DNA of 64,000 bases, taken from Cellulomonas sp. KRMCY2 (GTDB lineage Bacteria > Actinomycetota > Actinomycetes > Actinomycetales > Cellulomonadaceae). Location of the stretch: positions 3,596,001 through 3,660,000 of the forward strand of contig NZ_JAGF01000001.1 of NCBI RefSeq assembly GCF_000526515.1, read 5' to 3'. Below the pieces are notes generated by a model that was not told the origin of the DNA, did not search any database, and saw only the letters and a program-made list of their open reading frames with translations. Shown here one piece after another: positions 31,878-41,766 of the stretch (its first letter is position 1; each line of letters starts with the position of its first letter). A program made the position numbers and the translations under genes.

Positions 31878-32324
31878 TCAGCGTCGGGGACTGTCGCCCT
31901 CGTCGGTCCCGTCCGTCAGGCTCGAGGCGTCGTCCGGGACCTCGACGTCGTCGTCCTCCTCGAGCTCGTCGTCCTCGAGCTCGTCATCCTCGAGCTCGAC
32001 GTCCTCGAGGCTCTCGTCGTCGTAGACGTTCTCGTCGTCCTCGACCTCCTCGTCGAGGTCGTCGGCGACCGGCGCCTCGATCAGCTTGGCGATCGCCGGG
32101 CGCAGCCACCGGGTGGTGACCCCCTCGGAGATCTCGAGCGTGATGACGTCGTCCTCGACCTCCACGATGGTGCCGAAGAGGCCGGAACCGGTCATCACGT
32201 CCTGCCCAGGTGTCAGGTTCGCCCGGAAGTCGGCGGCCTGCTTCTGCTGCTTGCGGGTGCGGTTCGTCATGAGCCACATCGCACCGAAGGCAAGGGCAAG
32301 GATGATCAGAAAGGTGGGATCCAT
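31878..32324 (-). CDS. yajC: Sec accessory protein YajC with long acidic tail
   Basis: 148 residues. Membrane helix at 4-18 (TFLIILALAFGAMWL), then NRTRKQQKQAADFRANLTPGQDVMTGSGLFGTIVEV, the conserved YajC domain. From ~95 the protein is almost only Asp/Glu with Val/Leu in short repeats (ELEDDELEDDELEED). Forms the SecDF-YajC complex. 92 bp upstream of secD. Confidence 0.92.
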   Translation of the reverse strand: MDPTFLIILALAFGAMWLMTNRTRKQQKQAADFRANLTPGQDVMTGSGLFGTIVEVEDDVITLEISEGVTTRWLRPAIAKLIEAPVADDLDEEVEDDENVYDDESLEDVELEDDELEDDELEEDDDVEVPDDASSLTDGTDEGDSPRR

Positions 32325-32363
32325 GGCTTCGTCTCGCGTCCTGTGTCGATGGCAACCGCGCGC

Positions 32364-32369
32364 AGTCTA
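32364..32369 (-). promoter_or_regulatory. yajC-secDF -10 element (TAGACT)
   Basis: TAGACT on the minus strand, 39 bases before the yajC ATG and downstream of the ruvB stop. Confidence 0.45.
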
Positions 32370-32463
32370 GGCGACCGGCGCTCCCCCGCCCTAACGCATC
32401 GGCGCTCTGCACGGTTCCGCCCGCCAGGCTACTGGACGGGTCGCCGACGAGCCGGGACCGAGG

Positions 32464-33516
32464 TCAGCCGAACAGCGTCGCTGCACCGTCGGGAGCGGTG
32501 AGCCCGAGGTGCGCCCAGGAGCGCGCGGTCGCGACCCGGCCCCGTGGGGTGCGGCCCATCAGACCCTCACGAACCAGGAACGGCTCGGCGACGGTCTCCA
32601 CTGTCTCGGGCTCCTCGCCGACGGCGACGGCGAGTGTCGTCAGGCCGACCGGTCCGCCGCCGAAACGAACGCACAGGGCATGCAGCACTGACCTGTCGAG
32701 GCGGTCGAGTCCCAGGTCGTCGACCTCGTACACCGCCAGCGCGGCCTTGGCGGCGGCGTGGTCGAGCGTCCCGTCCCCGCGCACCTGAGCCCAGTCGCGC
32801 ACCCGGCGCAGCAGGCGGTTCGCGATCCGGGGCGTTCCGCGCGAGCGCGCGGCGATCTCCACCGCCGCATCGTGGTGCAGGTCGACGGCGAGCAGGCCGG
32901 CCGAACGCACCAGGACCCGCTGCAGCTCGGCCTCGTCGTAGAAGTCCAGGTGCCCGGTGAAGCCGAAACGGTCGCGCAGCGGCGCCGGCAGCAGACCGGC
33001 CCGCGTGGTCGCACCGACCACGGTGAACGGTGGCAGGGCCAGGCCGATCGCGTTGGCACCGGGCCCCTTGCCGACCACGACGTCGACCCGGAAGTCCTCC
33101 ATCGCGACGTACAGCAGCTCCTCGGCCGGTCGGGCCAGCCGATGGATCTCGTCGATGAACAGCACCTCGCGGTCCTCGAGCGAGGACAGCACGGCGGCGA
33201 GATCGCCGGCGTGCTGGATCGCCGGCCCGGAGGTCACTCGCATCGAGGTGCCCAGCTCCGCGGCGATGATCATCGCGAGCGTCGTCTTGCCCAGACCGGG
33301 CGGTCCGCTGAGCAGCACGTGGTCCGGCGCCCGATCACGGGCCATCGCTGCGTGCAGGACGAGCTCGAGCTGCTCCCGGACGACCCGCTGCCCGATGAAC
33401 TCGCCGAGGTGCCGGGGCCGAAGCGCACTCTCCGCCGCCCGCTCCAGGTCCTCGGCACCGGGCGCGACGATCCGCTCGGTCGTGATCTCGTCGGTCGTCG
33501 TCTCGTCCTCAGCCAT
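32464..33516 (-). CDS. ruvB: Holliday junction branch-migration ATPase RuvB
   Basis: 350 residues from [11 protein letters not shown] at 33516, overlapping the ruvA stop by 8 bases. Begins the conserved domain at [21 protein letters not shown]. Walker A is [11 protein letters not shown], Walker [18 protein letters not shown], sensor [18 protein letters not shown]. The C-terminal winged helix has [18 protein letters not shown]. Drives branch migration with RuvA; RuvC, in the same cluster, resolves the junction. Confidence 0.96.
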   Translation of the reverse strand: MAEDETTTDEITTERIVAPGAEDLERAAESALRPRHLGEFIGQRVVREQLELVLHAAMARDRAPDHVLLSGPPGLGKTTLAMIIAAELGTSMRVTSGPAIQHAGDLAAVLSSLEDREVLFIDEIHRLARPAEELLYVAMEDFRVDVVVGKGPGANAIGLALPPFTVVGATTRAGLLPAPLRDRFGFTGHLDFYDEAELQRVLVRSAGLLAVDLHHDAAVEIAARSRGTPRIANRLLRRVRDWAQVRGDGTLDHAAAKAALAVYEVDDLGLDRLDRSVLHALCVRFGGGPVGLTTLAVAVGEEPETVETVAEPFLVREGLMGRTPRGRVATARSWAHLGLTAPDGAATLFG

Positions 33517-34123
33517 GCCCGCCGCCCAGCACCCGCAGCGCGGCGCGCAGCAGGGGTGCGACGTCGTCCGACTCGACCGCCCCCGCATCGGTCGGCAGGG
33601 CTGTCGTCACGGCGTCCTGGGCTGCCCGGAGGTTCCAGCCGAGACCGACGAGGGCCTCGACGACCTCGTCGCGACGATCCGCCGTGGCAGGTGCGGCCCC
33701 GCCGGCAGGACCGCCCGTCGTCGGGGGCCCGAGCCGGTCGGCGAGCTCGAGCACGATCCGCTGGGCGCCCTTGCGTCCGATGCCGGGAACCCGTTGGAGG
33801 GCCGCCAGGTCCTCGGTGGCGACTGCCCGACGCAGACCGTCCGGGGTGTGCACGGCGAGCATGGCCATCGCCAGGCGCGGCCCGACCCCGCTGACCGTCT
33901 GCACGGTCTCGAAGACGTCGCGCTCGTCGGCGTCGGCGAACCCGTAGAGCGTCAGGGAGTCCTCACGCACGACGAGCGAGGTCGCGAGCTCGCCCTGCTC
34001 CCCGACCCGCAGGCTGGCCAGCGTCGCCGGTGTCGCGTAGGCCCGCAGGCCCAGCCCGCCGACCTCCAGGACGACGGCGTCCAGACGGATGTTCGCCACC
34101 CGTCCTCGGAGCGTCGCGATCAT
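33509..34123 (-). CDS. ruvA: Holliday junction DNA-binding protein RuvA
   Basis: 204 residues. OB domain at 1-62 ([30 protein letters not shown]), two helix-hairpin-helix motifs ([19 protein letters not shown] and [19 protein letters not shown]), a Pro/Gly/Ala-rich linker, and the C-terminal RuvB-binding domain ([19 protein letters not shown]). Starts with a good Shine-Dalgarno (AGGAGG). A LexA-like box lies 41 bases upstream, in the gap to ruvC. Confidence 0.95.
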   Translation of the reverse strand: MIATLRGRVANIRLDAVVLEVGGLGLRAYATPATLASLRVGEQGELATSLVVREDSLTLYGFADADERDVFETVQTVSGVGPRLAMAMLAVHTPDGLRRAVATEDLAALQRVPGIGRKGAQRIVLELADRLGPPTTGGPAGGAAPATADRRDEVVEALVGLGWNLRAAQDAVTTALPTDAGAVESDDVAPLLRAALRVLGGGHG

Positions 34124-34164
34124 GGTGAACCTCCTGCGCGAACCGGCTCGGGACCAGGGCCCTG

Positions 34165-34180
34165 CCGAACATGTGTACGA
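34165..34180 (-). promoter_or_regulatory. LexA (SOS) box upstream of ruvAB
   Basis: CCGAACATGTGTACGA on the plus strand matches the actinobacterial SOS palindrome TCGAAC-N4-GTTCGA at 10 of the 12 defined positions. It lies in the 84-bp gap between ruvC and ruvA, 41 bases before the ruvA ATG, where it could control a ruvAB transcript. RuvCAB is a known SOS target in actinobacteria. Confidence 0.65.
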
Positions 34181-34207
34181 CCAGCAACAACCGTAACAAG
34201 GGGCCGG

Positions 34208-34831
34208 TCAGGCCTTGGTGCGGCGCGCCGCAGCCTCTGCCTGTGCCCAGGCGGTCTGCGCCGCGGTCGCCGACGAGCGTCGGCGGGCTCTCGCGACAGC
34301 GCCGTCGGCGGGCCGGGCCGTCGCGCCGGTACCGAAGGGTGCCCCGGCGTGGCCGGCCGTGACGGGTCGCCACAGGTGACAGATCGCCAGGGCGAGGGCG
34401 TCCGCGGCGTCGGCCGGCGTCGGCACCTCGGGCAGCCCGAGGATCTTGGCGACCATCTGCTGGACCTGGGCCTTGGGCGCGCGGCCGTTGCCGGTCACCG
34501 AGGCCTTGACCTCGCTCGGCGTGTGCAGGGCGACCGGTATCCCGCGGGACGCGGCGGCGGCCATCACCACGCCGGAGACCTGGGCGGTGCCCATGACGGT
34601 GCGCACGTTGTGCTGGGCGAAGACCCGCTCGACCGCGACGGCGTCCGGCCGGTGGGTGTCGAGCCAGAGCTCGACCTCGGCCCCGATCCTGCACAGTCGG
34701 ACCGCGATGTCGTCGTCGACGGACGACCGGGCGACGCCGACCGCCACGAGCGCAACCCGCCGTCCGGCCACGGAGTCGACGACGCCCAGCCCGCACCGGG
34801 TCAGGCCCGGGTCGACGCCGAGCACGCGCAC
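34208..34831 (-). CDS. ruvC: Crossover junction endodeoxyribonuclease RuvC
   Basis: 207 residues. RNase H-like resolvase: first catalytic Asp in [17 protein letters not shown] (residue 7), Glu in [13 protein letters not shown], and final acids in [19 protein letters not shown]. The last ~40 residues are Ala/Arg/Thr-rich and dispensable-looking. Starts 4 bp beyond the yebC stop; an 84-bp gap with an SOS-like box separates it from ruvA. Confidence 0.95.
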   Translation of the reverse strand: MRVLGVDPGLTRCGLGVVDSVAGRRVALVAVGVARSSVDDDIAVRLCRIGAEVELWLDTHRPDAVAVERVFAQHNVRTVMGTAQVSGVVMAAAASRGIPVALHTPSEVKASVTGNGRAPKAQVQQMVAKILGLPEVPTPADAADALALAICHLWRPVTAGHAGAPFGTGATARPADGAVARARRRSSATAAQTAWAQAEAAARRTKA

Positions 34832-34835
34832 AGGC

Positions 34836-35597
34836 TCAGCCCTCCTCGTCGAGCTCCGCCATGACCTCGTCGGACGCGTCGAAGTTGGCGAACACGTCCT
34901 GCACGTCGTCGCTGTCCTCGAGGGCGTCGATCAGGCGCAGGATCTTCCGGGCGCCGTCGACGTCGACCTCGATCTGGGTCGCCGGGACGAACTGGGCCTC
35001 GGCCGAGTCGTAGTCGATGCCGGCGTCCTGCAGCGCGGTCCGGACGGCGACGACGTCGGTCGCCTCGCTCATGATCTCGAAGGCCTCACCCAGGTCGGTG
35101 ACCTCGTCGGCGCCCGCGTCGAGCACTGCACCGAGGACGTCGTCCTCGGTCAGGCCGTCTGCCTTCGGGACGATGACGACGCCGCGCCGGGAGAAGAGGT
35201 ACGACACCGAACCGGGGTCGGCCAGTGAGCCGCCGTTGCGGGTGAACGCGACCCGGACGTCCGACGCAGCGCGGTTGCGGTTGTCGGTCAGGCACTCGAC
35301 GAGCACCGCGACGCCACCGGGGCCGTAGCCCTCGTACATGATCGTCTGGTAGTCGGCGCCGCCGGCCTCCTGACCGGAGCCGCGCTTGACCGCGCGGTTG
35401 ATGTTGTCGATCGGCACCGACGACTTCTTGGCCTTCTGGACGGCGTCGAACAGGGTCGGGTTGCCGGCGAGGTCGGCACCACCGGTCCGGGCCGCCACCT
35501 CGATGTTCTTGATCAGCTTCGCGAAGAGCTTGCTGCGCTTGGCGTCGACGACCGCCTTCTTGTGCTTGGTCGTGGCCCACTTGGAGTGACCGGACAT
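34836..35597 (-). CDS. yebC: YebC/PmpR family transcriptional regulator
   Basis: 253 residues from [21 protein letters not shown] at 35597, the invariant N-terminus of the family. It contains [46 protein letters not shown] and [13 protein letters not shown]. Proteins of this family bind DNA and, in some species, ribosomes. The pdxT-yebC-ruvC order is conserved in actinobacteria. Confidence 0.95.
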   Translation of the reverse strand: MSGHSKWATTKHKKAVVDAKRSKLFAKLIKNIEVAARTGGADLAGNPTLFDAVQKAKKSSVPIDNINRAVKRGSGQEAGGADYQTIMYEGYGPGGVAVLVECLTDNRNRAASDVRVAFTRNGGSLADPGSVSYLFSRRGVVIVPKADGLTEDDVLGAVLDAGADEVTDLGEAFEIMSEATDVVAVRTALQDAGIDYDSAEAQFVPATQIEVDVDGARKILRLIDALEDSDDVQDVFANFDASDEVMAELDEEG

Positions 35598-35610
35598 CGT
35601 TCGTAACCCC

Positions 35611-36228
35611 TCAACCGCGGTCGGTGACGATCTGGACGAACATCCGGTGCAGGCGCAGGTCGCCGCTGATCTCCGGATGGAAGGACGTGGCCACGACGTC
35701 GCGCTGGCGCACCGCGACGATCCTACCGGCGGCCGCACCCGTGGCCACGGTCGCCAGGACCTGCGTGCCAGGACCGGCCTCCTCGACCCACGGCGCGCGG
35801 ATGAAGACCGCGTGCACAGGATGCTCGGTGCTGTCCGGCACCCCGGCGACCACGAGGTCGGTCTCGAACGAGTCCACCTGACGGCCGAAGGCGTTGCGGC
35901 GGACGGTGATGTCGAGGCCGCCGAGCGTGCGCTGACCGTCGATCCCCCCGGTGATCCGGTCCGCCAGCAGGATCATCCCGGCGCAGGACCCGTAGGCCGG
36001 CAGGCCGCCGGCGATGGCCTGCTGCAGCGGGTCGAAGAGCTCGAAGATGTGGAGCAGCTTGTCGATCGTCGTGGACTCGCCACCGGGCAGCACGATCGCG
36101 TCGACGCCCGCGAGGTCTGCGGCGCGCCGGACGGACACCGCCCGGGCGCCGGAGGCATCGAGCGCTGCCATGTGCTCACGCACGTCACCCTGCAGGGCGA
36201 GCACGCCGATGGTCGGTTGGGCAGTCAC
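35611..36228 (-). CDS. pdxT: Pyridoxal 5'-phosphate synthase glutaminase subunit PdxT
   Basis: 205 residues from the GTG at 36228. Class I glutaminase: [28 protein letters not shown], catalytic Cys in [12 protein letters not shown] (~residue 85), and the His/Glu pair in [12 protein letters not shown] near 180. Supplies ammonia to PdxS, which is encoded 1.4 kb upstream beyond two other genes. Upstream TAGAAT lies 8 bases before the GTG with no Shine-Dalgarno, so the message may be nearly leaderless. Confidence 0.93.
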   Translation of the reverse strand: MTAQPTIGVLALQGDVREHMAALDASGARAVSVRRAADLAGVDAIVLPGGESTTIDKLLHIFELFDPLQQAIAGGLPAYGSCAGMILLADRITGGIDGQRTLGGLDITVRRNAFGRQVDSFETDLVVAGVPDSTEHPVHAVFIRAPWVEEAGPGTQVLATVATGAAAGRIVAVRQRDVVATSFHPEISGDLRLHRMFVQIVTDRG

Positions 36229-36261
36229 GACGGGCGATTCTACGGCGCCTATGCTCGACGG
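36229..36261. promoter_or_regulatory. Divergent leaderless-type promoters (pdxT / membrane gene)
   Basis: A 33-bp gap separates two divergent start codons. TAGAAT (minus, 36237-36242) serves pdxT and TATGCT (plus, 36250-36255) stands exactly six bases before the ATG at 36262. The -10 boxes are 7 bp apart, so each -35 region would overlap the other promoter and the two genes may compete for polymerase. Confidence 0.5.
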
Positions 36262-36978
36262 ATGACGACGTCTGCCCCGGCACCCGGCCCGCGATCCCCG
36301 GCCGGACCGGGTCCAGGACGCGGCCAGGTCGCTCCCGACGGACGACCGGTCTCCACGCGGGCGCCCCGCGTGCTGACCTTCGCCGGCGTGGCGCTGTGCC
36401 TCGTCGCCCTGGCGTTGACGGCGCTCGCCGCGCGGAGCTTCGGGGGCCTGTTGCCGCTCGACCTCCTGGATGCCGAGGGCGGGCCGGGCACTGCTGTCGT
36501 CGGGGTCGTGCCGGCACCTGGTTCGGTGCCCGTGGAGCTCGAGGGCGGTGCCGACTACGACCTGTTCGTTGCGCACGACCACGGTGGCGCCGACCTCGCC
36601 GTCGAGCTCGAGGGCGACATCACGGTGCGTGCGCCGGACGGCACCGCTGTCGACGTCCGGGACCACGCGGAGGTCGACCAGCACCTCGGGCGAGGCGATA
36701 CCCAGGTCGACACGGTCGGCTCGTTCCGCGCCGCCCGCTCCGGGACCTACACCGTGAAGGCACCGTCGACGGCGGACGGGAGCACCGCCTCGGTCCTGAT
36801 CGCACCGGAGCAACACCTGATGCCCTTCGTCGGCGGGATCTTCGGCACCGTGCTCGGGCTTCTCGGTGCGGTCTTCGTCGGCATCGTCGGTGCCTGCATG
36901 ACGATCGGCGGCGCGCTCTGGTGGCGCTCCCGTGCCCGCACCCAGGCCGCCCAGGGAGCGCCTCGCGCCGCACCGTGA
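36262..36978 (+). CDS. Hypothetical membrane protein with extracellular beta-rich domain
   Basis: 238 residues. Pro/Gly-rich cytoplasmic start (1-35), helix 1 at ~38-58 ([20 protein letters not shown]), an extracellular domain (~60-185) with many Val, Asp and Gly residues ([27 protein letters not shown]), then helix 2 at ~192-218 and a short basic tail. The middle resembles a ligand-binding beta domain, but no family is recognised. Transcribed alone, divergent from pdxT. Confidence 0.75.
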   Translation: MTTSAPAPGPRSPAGPGPGRGQVAPDGRPVSTRAPRVLTFAGVALCLVALALTALAARSFGGLLPLDLLDAEGGPGTAVVGVVPAPGSVPVELEGGADYDLFVAHDHGGADLAVELEGDITVRAPDGTAVDVRDHAEVDQHLGRGDTQVDTVGSFRAARSGTYTVKAPSTADGSTASVLIAPEQHLMPFVGGIFGTVLGLLGAVFVGIVGACMTIGGALWWRSRARTQAAQGAPRAAP

Positions 36979-37031
36979 GCGTGCGGCAGGCGTGCGCTCG
37001 GCGCGGGTGGTCGGTCGGTCGGTCGGACGGA

Positions 37032-37044
37032 GCCCCGTCGGGGC
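37032..37044. terminator. Hairpin between convergent genes
   Basis: GCCCC-GTC-GGGGC, a perfect stem, in the 70-bp gap between the convergent membrane gene and NUDIX gene. A (GGTC)4 tetranucleotide run precedes it at 37009-37026. No T tract. Confidence 0.45.
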
Positions 37045-37048
37045 CCCG

Positions 37049-37615
37049 TCAGGGCCCGGTACCGAGCTGCCGGACGACGCCGTCCCACCCGGCCAGGAGG
37101 TCACGGGCGAGGTCGACGAACCCCTCCGGGTAGACCTGCTCGGGGACCGTCGCGAGATCGTCGAGGTGCCACCAGCGGACCTCGTCCATGAACTGTCGCT
37201 CGAGGTCGGTCCAGCCGTGCATCGCGATCTCGCCCGGTGCCTCGACCCTGGCGAGGAAGAAGTCCTCGGCCTGGCGCACGGTGCGCCGCGCGAAGTCGAA
37301 CAGCGCCGTGCGGGTCAGGACGGGCCCCACCAGCGCCGTGGCATCGAGGCGCAGGCCCGTCTCCTCGTAGAGCTCGCGCAGGGCGGCGTCACGGGCGGAC
37401 TCCCCTGCGTCGATCCCGCCACCGACGGTGAACCACCAGTGCCGGTCCGGCTCGTCGAGATCGTGCCCGCGGACCATCAGGACGCGGTCCTGCGGGTCGA
37501 CCAGGATCAGGCGTGCTGCGGTGCGGAACGGCACACCGTCGTCGCCGAGCACCCAGTCGGGGCCCAGCTGGAGGAACCCGTCACGCCAGGTGTCGTCGGG
37601 CGCGCCGGACGTCAC
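37049..37615 (-). CDS. NUDIX hydrolase
   Basis: 188 residues. The NUDIX box is [24 protein letters not shown], matching Gx5Ex7REUxEExGU. Upstream are [21 protein letters not shown] and WWFTVGG, typical of this branch. It hydrolyses a nucleoside-diphosphate-linked compound not predictable here. The GTG start overlaps the pdxS stop by 4 bases, so it is coupled to PLP synthesis genes. Confidence 0.9.
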   Translation of the reverse strand: MTSGAPDDTWRDGFLQLGPDWVLGDDGVPFRTAARLILVDPQDRVLMVRGHDLDEPDRHWWFTVGGGIDAGESARDAALRELYEETGLRLDATALVGPVLTRTALFDFARRTVRQAEDFFLARVEAPGEIAMHGWTDLERQFMDEVRWWHLDDLATVPEQVYPEGFVDLARDLLAGWDGVVRQLGTGP

Positions 37616-38514
37616 CAGCCGCGCTCGGCCAGCCGGTGCGGCTCGGGCACGTCCTCGACGTTGATGCCGACCATGGCCTCGCCGAGACCACGAGAGACCG
37701 TGGCGATCACGTCGGGGTCGTCGAAGAACGTGGTGGCCTTGACGATCGCGGCCGCACGCTGCGCGGGGTTGCCCGACTTGAAGATCCCGGACCCGACGAA
37801 GACGCCCTCGGCGCCGAGCTGCATCATCATCGCTGCGTCGGACGGTGTGGCGATGCCACCGGCCGTGAACAGGACGACGGGGAGCTTGCCGGCGCGGGCG
37901 ACCTCGGCGACCAGGTCATAGGGAGCCTGGAGGTCCTTGGCCGCGACGTACAGCTCGTCCGGGGGCAGGGTCATCAGGCGGCGGATCTGGTCACGGATCT
38001 GGCGCATGTGCGTGGTCGCGTTCGACACGTCGCCGGTGCCGGCCTCACCCTTTGACCGGATCATCGCCGCACCCTCGGAGATCCGGCGCAGCGCCTCACC
38101 GAGGTTCGTCGCGCCGCAGACGAAGGGAACGGTGAACGCCCACTTGTCGATGTGGTGCGTGTAGTCGGCCGGCGTGAGGACCTCGGACTCGTCGACGTAG
38201 TCCACGCCGAGGGACTGCAGCACCTGGGCCTCGACGAAGTGGCCGATCCGGGCCTTGGCCATGACGGGGATCGACACGGCCTCGATGATCCCGTCGATCA
38301 GGTCGGGATCGCTCATCCGTGCCACGCCACCCTGCGAACGGATGTCCGCCGGCACGCGCTCGAGGGCCATGACGGCGACCGCACCCGCGTCCTCGGCGAT
38401 CTTCGCCTGCTCCGCGTTGACGACGTCCATGATGACCCCGCCCTTGAGCATCTCGGCCATGCCGCGCTTGACCTTGGCGGTGCCGATGACGTTCGGGGTC
38501 TGCTCGCTGCTCAC
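37612..38514 (-). CDS. pdxS: Pyridoxal 5'-phosphate synthase lyase subunit PdxS
   Basis: 300 residues. TIM-barrel synthase that builds PLP from ribose 5-phosphate, glyceraldehyde 3-phosphate and ammonia. Characteristic blocks are [60 protein letters not shown] and [15 protein letters not shown]. No separate downstream pdxT is attached: NUDIX and another gene intervene before pdxT, which has its own promoter. Confidence 0.97.
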   Translation of the reverse strand: MSSEQTPNVIGTAKVKRGMAEMLKGGVIMDVVNAEQAKIAEDAGAVAVMALERVPADIRSQGGVARMSDPDLIDGIIEAVSIPVMAKARIGHFVEAQVLQSLGVDYVDESEVLTPADYTHHIDKWAFTVPFVCGATNLGEALRRISEGAAMIRSKGEAGTGDVSNATTHMRQIRDQIRRLMTLPPDELYVAAKDLQAPYDLVAEVARAGKLPVVLFTAGGIATPSDAAMMMQLGAEGVFVGSGIFKSGNPAQRAAAIVKATTFFDDPDVIATVSRGLGEAMVGINVEDVPEPHRLAERGW

Positions 38515-38570
38515 GTCGATCCTTCGTCAGGAGGGGAGGATTGTCCGCTTCGTCGTCGTCGCGGTGATTC

Positions 38571-39899
38571 TCATCCTAGCCCGCGAGAGACCGCTTCCTG
38601 GCCCGCGAGCGACCGCTGGACGGCATGCCTGGCGGCCGCCACGTCCTGCAGGAGCGAGGCCTCCTCGGCCGACGTCAGGGGGTCGGGGTGACGGATCCTG
38701 ACCCGCTGACGCTGGTACGCCAGCCGGGTGGCCGCGACCTGGAAGTCGCGCATCGCGTGCTTCGCCCAGGGACCGCGGTGGCCGGCCCAGGCCCGGGCCC
38801 GCCGCCGCTCGCCGAGCGAGGCGAGCATCGTGACCTCGGCCGGCGCGAACCATCCCGCGGTCGCGTACTCGGCCAGCCGGTCCCGTACGACAGCGGCCTC
38901 ACGGCGGCGCAGCCAGAAGACCAGCCCGACCGCGCCGAGGAACAGCGGGAGCTGCAGCGCGACGTAGAGCACGAGGAACCCGGTGCCGTCGCCCATCATG
39001 GCGCTGCCGTTCCACAGACCGTGCAGCGCCATGCCGACCAGGAGGCCGAGCGGCAGGGTCCACAGCCACGCGAGCCGGCTCCGGCTCTGCGCGGCGAAGC
39101 CGAGGGCCAGCCCGGTGCACGCTGTGAACAGCACGTGCGCGAACGGGGACATCACGGCCCGCATCATGAAGATGGTCAGGACGGCCTGTCCCCCGTCGGC
39201 GGAGCCTGCCGTCATGGCCATCGTGCTGCCGAAGTACAGGATGTTCTCGACGAATGCGAACCCGGCGGCCACCGTCGCCGCGTAGACGAGCCCGTCGACG
39301 AGCCCGTCGAACGAACGACGCCAGACGAGGAAGATCAGCAGCACCCCAGCTGCCTTGATCGACTCCTCGACGATCGGCGCGACGACGGCCGCACCGAGGA
39401 CGTTCGCCGTCGTCTCGTCGGATCCTGCGCCGACCATGGCGACCATCGCCCCGGTGTTCAGGACGAGGGCGACGAGCACCGAGACCGACGCGCCCCAGCC
39501 GAAGGCCACGGCGAGGGCCTGCCACGGCTCACGCTCCCACCGGTCGACCCACAGCACTGCGGCCATCACACCGGCCAGCGGCACGAGGGCCAGGACGGCT
39601 GCGCCGGGCAGCGCCGCGATCCCGATCTGGAAGGCGATCACCGCGAGAGCCACCAGGACCAGGACGCCGAGGAGCACGAGCGCCACGACGGTGCCGGCCC
39701 CGTGCTGGGCACGGCGTCGCGGCGCCGGGGCGAAACCCACCGGGACGAGCGCGGCCGGGGCCGGGGCGGGAGCGGGGTTGGCCGTGACCGGCCGGTAGGC
39801 GCGCGGAGAGGTCTGCGGGTACGGCTGCGCGCTGTACCGGGCCGCTGTCGGCAGGGGTGGCCGGCCCTGCGGCGGTGGCGGTGGGTACGGCTGGCTCAT
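38571..39899 (-). CDS. PrsW-family intramembrane metalloprotease
   Basis: 442 residues. A Pro/Tyr/Ala-rich cytoplasmic start (1-65) precedes about eight membrane helices (~70-330) and a soluble basic tail (~335-442). The PrsW motifs are visible: EESIKAAGVLLIF, FAFVENILYFG, FAHVLFTACTG and HGLWNGSA. These proteases cut membrane-bound anti-sigma factors or related substrates. Its start overlaps the LemA-like gene by 4 bases, placing it at the end of the PIM biosynthesis run. Confidence 0.9.
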   Translation of the reverse strand: MSQPYPPPPPQGRPPLPTAARYSAQPYPQTSPRAYRPVTANPAPAPAPAALVPVGFAPAPRRRAQHGAGTVVALVLLGVLVLVALAVIAFQIGIAALPGAAVLALVPLAGVMAAVLWVDRWEREPWQALAVAFGWGASVSVLVALVLNTGAMVAMVGAGSDETTANVLGAAVVAPIVEESIKAAGVLLIFLVWRRSFDGLVDGLVYAATVAAGFAFVENILYFGSTMAMTAGSADGGQAVLTIFMMRAVMSPFAHVLFTACTGLALGFAAQSRSRLAWLWTLPLGLLVGMALHGLWNGSAMMGDGTGFLVLYVALQLPLFLGAVGLVFWLRRREAAVVRDRLAEYATAGWFAPAEVTMLASLGERRRARAWAGHRGPWAKHAMRDFQVAATRLAYQRQRVRIRHPDPLTSAEEASLLQDVAAARHAVQRSLAGQEAVSRGLG

Positions 39900-40540
39900 G
39901 CGGTCTCCCCAGGCCGTGCGAATGCTTCGGGCCAGGCGTCATCGATCTCGACGGTCCGCGGCATCCGGGCGCGACCGTGCAGGCGGAGCATGCGGACGAG
40001 GAGCTTGCGCCGGACCCGCTGGGTCTGCGCGACGGCCTCGTTGTGGAAGCGGCGGGCGAGCTGCACGCGGTACCAGGCGGCCGCGAGCGCATCGACGAGC
40101 TCGGCGCCGAGCGGGGCGCTGCGCAGGGCCCGGACCTCGTCGGCCCCGCCGAGCGCAGCACGCACCGTACGGGACAGGTCGCTCTCGGCGCGTTCGCGCT
40201 CGGGCTGGTCCTCGACGGTGCTGCCCTCGAGCGAGCAGGCGTCGATGGTCGTGCCGAGGTCGGGCACGTCGGCGGCGAGGTCGGGCCGGCTGTGGCTGCC
40301 CGCTGAGAGGGCCGTCCAGGCGGCCTCGCCGACAAGGACGGCGCTGACCGGGTCGAGCAGACCCGACGACGCGAGCTCGGCGGCCGCTGACGCGCGGCGA
40401 ACCAGCTGGTTGTCGAGCGCTGCGCACGAGGTCGCGACCTTGCGGTGCAGGCGGTCGAGACGGCTGGCGGCGACCCAGACCCACCACAGCTGCACCAGGA
40501 GCGCCGCCGCGACGACGACGGTGATCTCGGACCAGGTCAT
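39896..40540 (-). CDS. LemA-like membrane-anchored protein
   Basis: 214 residues. One N-terminal helix (~6-26, VVVAAALLVQLWWVWVA), then a helical domain starting RLDRLHRKVATSCAALDNQLVRRASAAAEL and ending RRFHNEAVAQTQRVRRKLLVRML. This is the LemA pattern (bundle with a late YNxxV-like segment), although the family name is inferred from pattern, not alignment. Coupled by 4-base overlaps both to pimA and to the PrsW gene. Confidence 0.65.
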   Translation of the reverse strand: MTWSEITVVVAAALLVQLWWVWVAASRLDRLHRKVATSCAALDNQLVRRASAAAELASSGLLDPVSAVLVGEAAWTALSAGSHSRPDLAADVPDLGTTIDACSLEGSTVEDQPERERAESDLSRTVRAALGGADEVRALRSAPLGAELVDALAAAWYRVQLARRFHNEAVAQTQRVRRKLLVRMLRLHGRARMPRTVEIDDAWPEAFARPGETA

Positions 40541-41766
40541 CGGGAGCCACCTCGATCCGGGCCGGACCCGGCGTCGGCGTCGGCGTCGGCGATGGTGCGG
40601 ACCGACGACGGGTCCTCGCCGACCCGGACGCGCGGGACGGTGCCCGACAGGACCATCTCGTAGACCGTCAGCACCTGTTCGGCGACGACCGACCAGTCGT
40701 ACCGGCGGACCACGACGCTCGCCCGCGCGGCGGTCCGGGCTCGCAGCTCCGGGTCGCGCAGGACGCGGTTGAGCGTCGCTGCGAGGTCACCGGGATCGCC
40801 CGTCCGGAACAGGACGCCCGCTGCGCCTTCGTCGAGGACCCGACGGAAGGCGCCGAGGTCGCTCGCCACGACTGTGGCCCCGGCGCTCATCGCCTCGACC
40901 AGCACGATGCCGAAGCTCTCACCGCCGGTCTGCGGTGCGACGTAGACGTCGACCGAGCTGAGCAGCCGAGCCTTGTCCTCGTCGGAGATCCCCCCGAGGA
41001 ACTCGACGGACGCAGTGGCCGGGCCCAGGGTCTCGCGCGCCTCCGCCTCGCCGGCCTCACCGCGCCCGGCGACCAGGAAGCGTGCGCCGGGGTGCTCGGC
41101 GAGCACCCCGGCGACAGCCTGGGTCAGGACGGGCAGACCCTTGCGCGGCTCGTCGAGCCGGCCGAGGAAGGCGATGGTCGGTGCCTGCGGCGTGCCGGTC
41201 CACCGGGGGTCGGGCTCGGCCGCCTCGAACGCGTCGACGTAGACCCCGTTCGGGATGACCACCGCGTCACCGCCCAGGTGCTCGACGAGCGTGCGGCGGG
41301 CGTCCTCCGACACGGCGATCCGCGCCGAGATCTTCTCCATGCTCTGGCGCACCATCGGATAGGCAACCTGCAGGGCACGCGAGCGGAGCAGGGCGGTGTG
41401 GAACGTCGCGACGATCGGGCCGGACGCGATCCACAGGGCGAGCATGCCGAGGCTCGGGGTGACCGGCTCGTGCAGGTGCAGGATGTCGAAGTCGCCCGCC
41501 GCGAGCCACCGGCGCACCCGGCGCGCGCTGACCGGCCCGAACGTCATCCGCGCGACAGCACCGTTGTAGCGCACCGGGATGGCCCGGCCGGCGGTCGTCA
41601 TGTAGTCGGGGACGGGTGTGTCGTCGTCGGCCGGTGCGAGCACCGACACGGTGTGCCCCAGGTCCTGGAGGGCCTCGGCCAGGTCGCGGACGTGGAACTG
41701 CACGCCGCCGGGGACGTCGAACGAGTACGGGCAGACCAGACCGATCCGCAGGCCCTGCTGGCTCAC
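40537..41766 (-). CDS. pimA: Phosphatidylinositol alpha-mannosyltransferase (GT4)
   Basis: 409 residues from the GTG at 41766. N-terminal Rossmann domain begins RIGLVCPYSFDVPGGVQFHVRDLAEAL, with the glycine-rich acceptor loop; HLHEPVTPSLGMLAL and FHTALLRSR follow. The donor-binding domain has FLGRLDEPRKGLPVL and GGESFGIVLVEAMSAGATVVASD, the GT4 ExxGxxxxE-type site. Adds the first mannose to PI on the cytoplasmic face. The tail contains an Asp/Ala run from a (gtcggc)3 repeat. Neighbouring pgsA and acyltransferase fit PIM synthesis. Confidence 0.93.
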   Translation of the reverse strand: MSQQGLRIGLVCPYSFDVPGGVQFHVRDLAEALQDLGHTVSVLAPADDDTPVPDYMTTAGRAIPVRYNGAVARMTFGPVSARRVRRWLAAGDFDILHLHEPVTPSLGMLALWIASGPIVATFHTALLRSRALQVAYPMVRQSMEKISARIAVSEDARRTLVEHLGGDAVVIPNGVYVDAFEAAEPDPRWTGTPQAPTIAFLGRLDEPRKGLPVLTQAVAGVLAEHPGARFLVAGRGEAGEAEARETLGPATASVEFLGGISDEDKARLLSSVDVYVAPQTGGESFGIVLVEAMSAGATVVASDLGAFRRVLDEGAAGVLFRTGDPGDLAATLNRVLRDPELRARTAARASVVVRRYDWSVVAEQVLTVYEMVLSGTVPRVRVGEDPSSVRTIADADADAGSGPDRGGSR

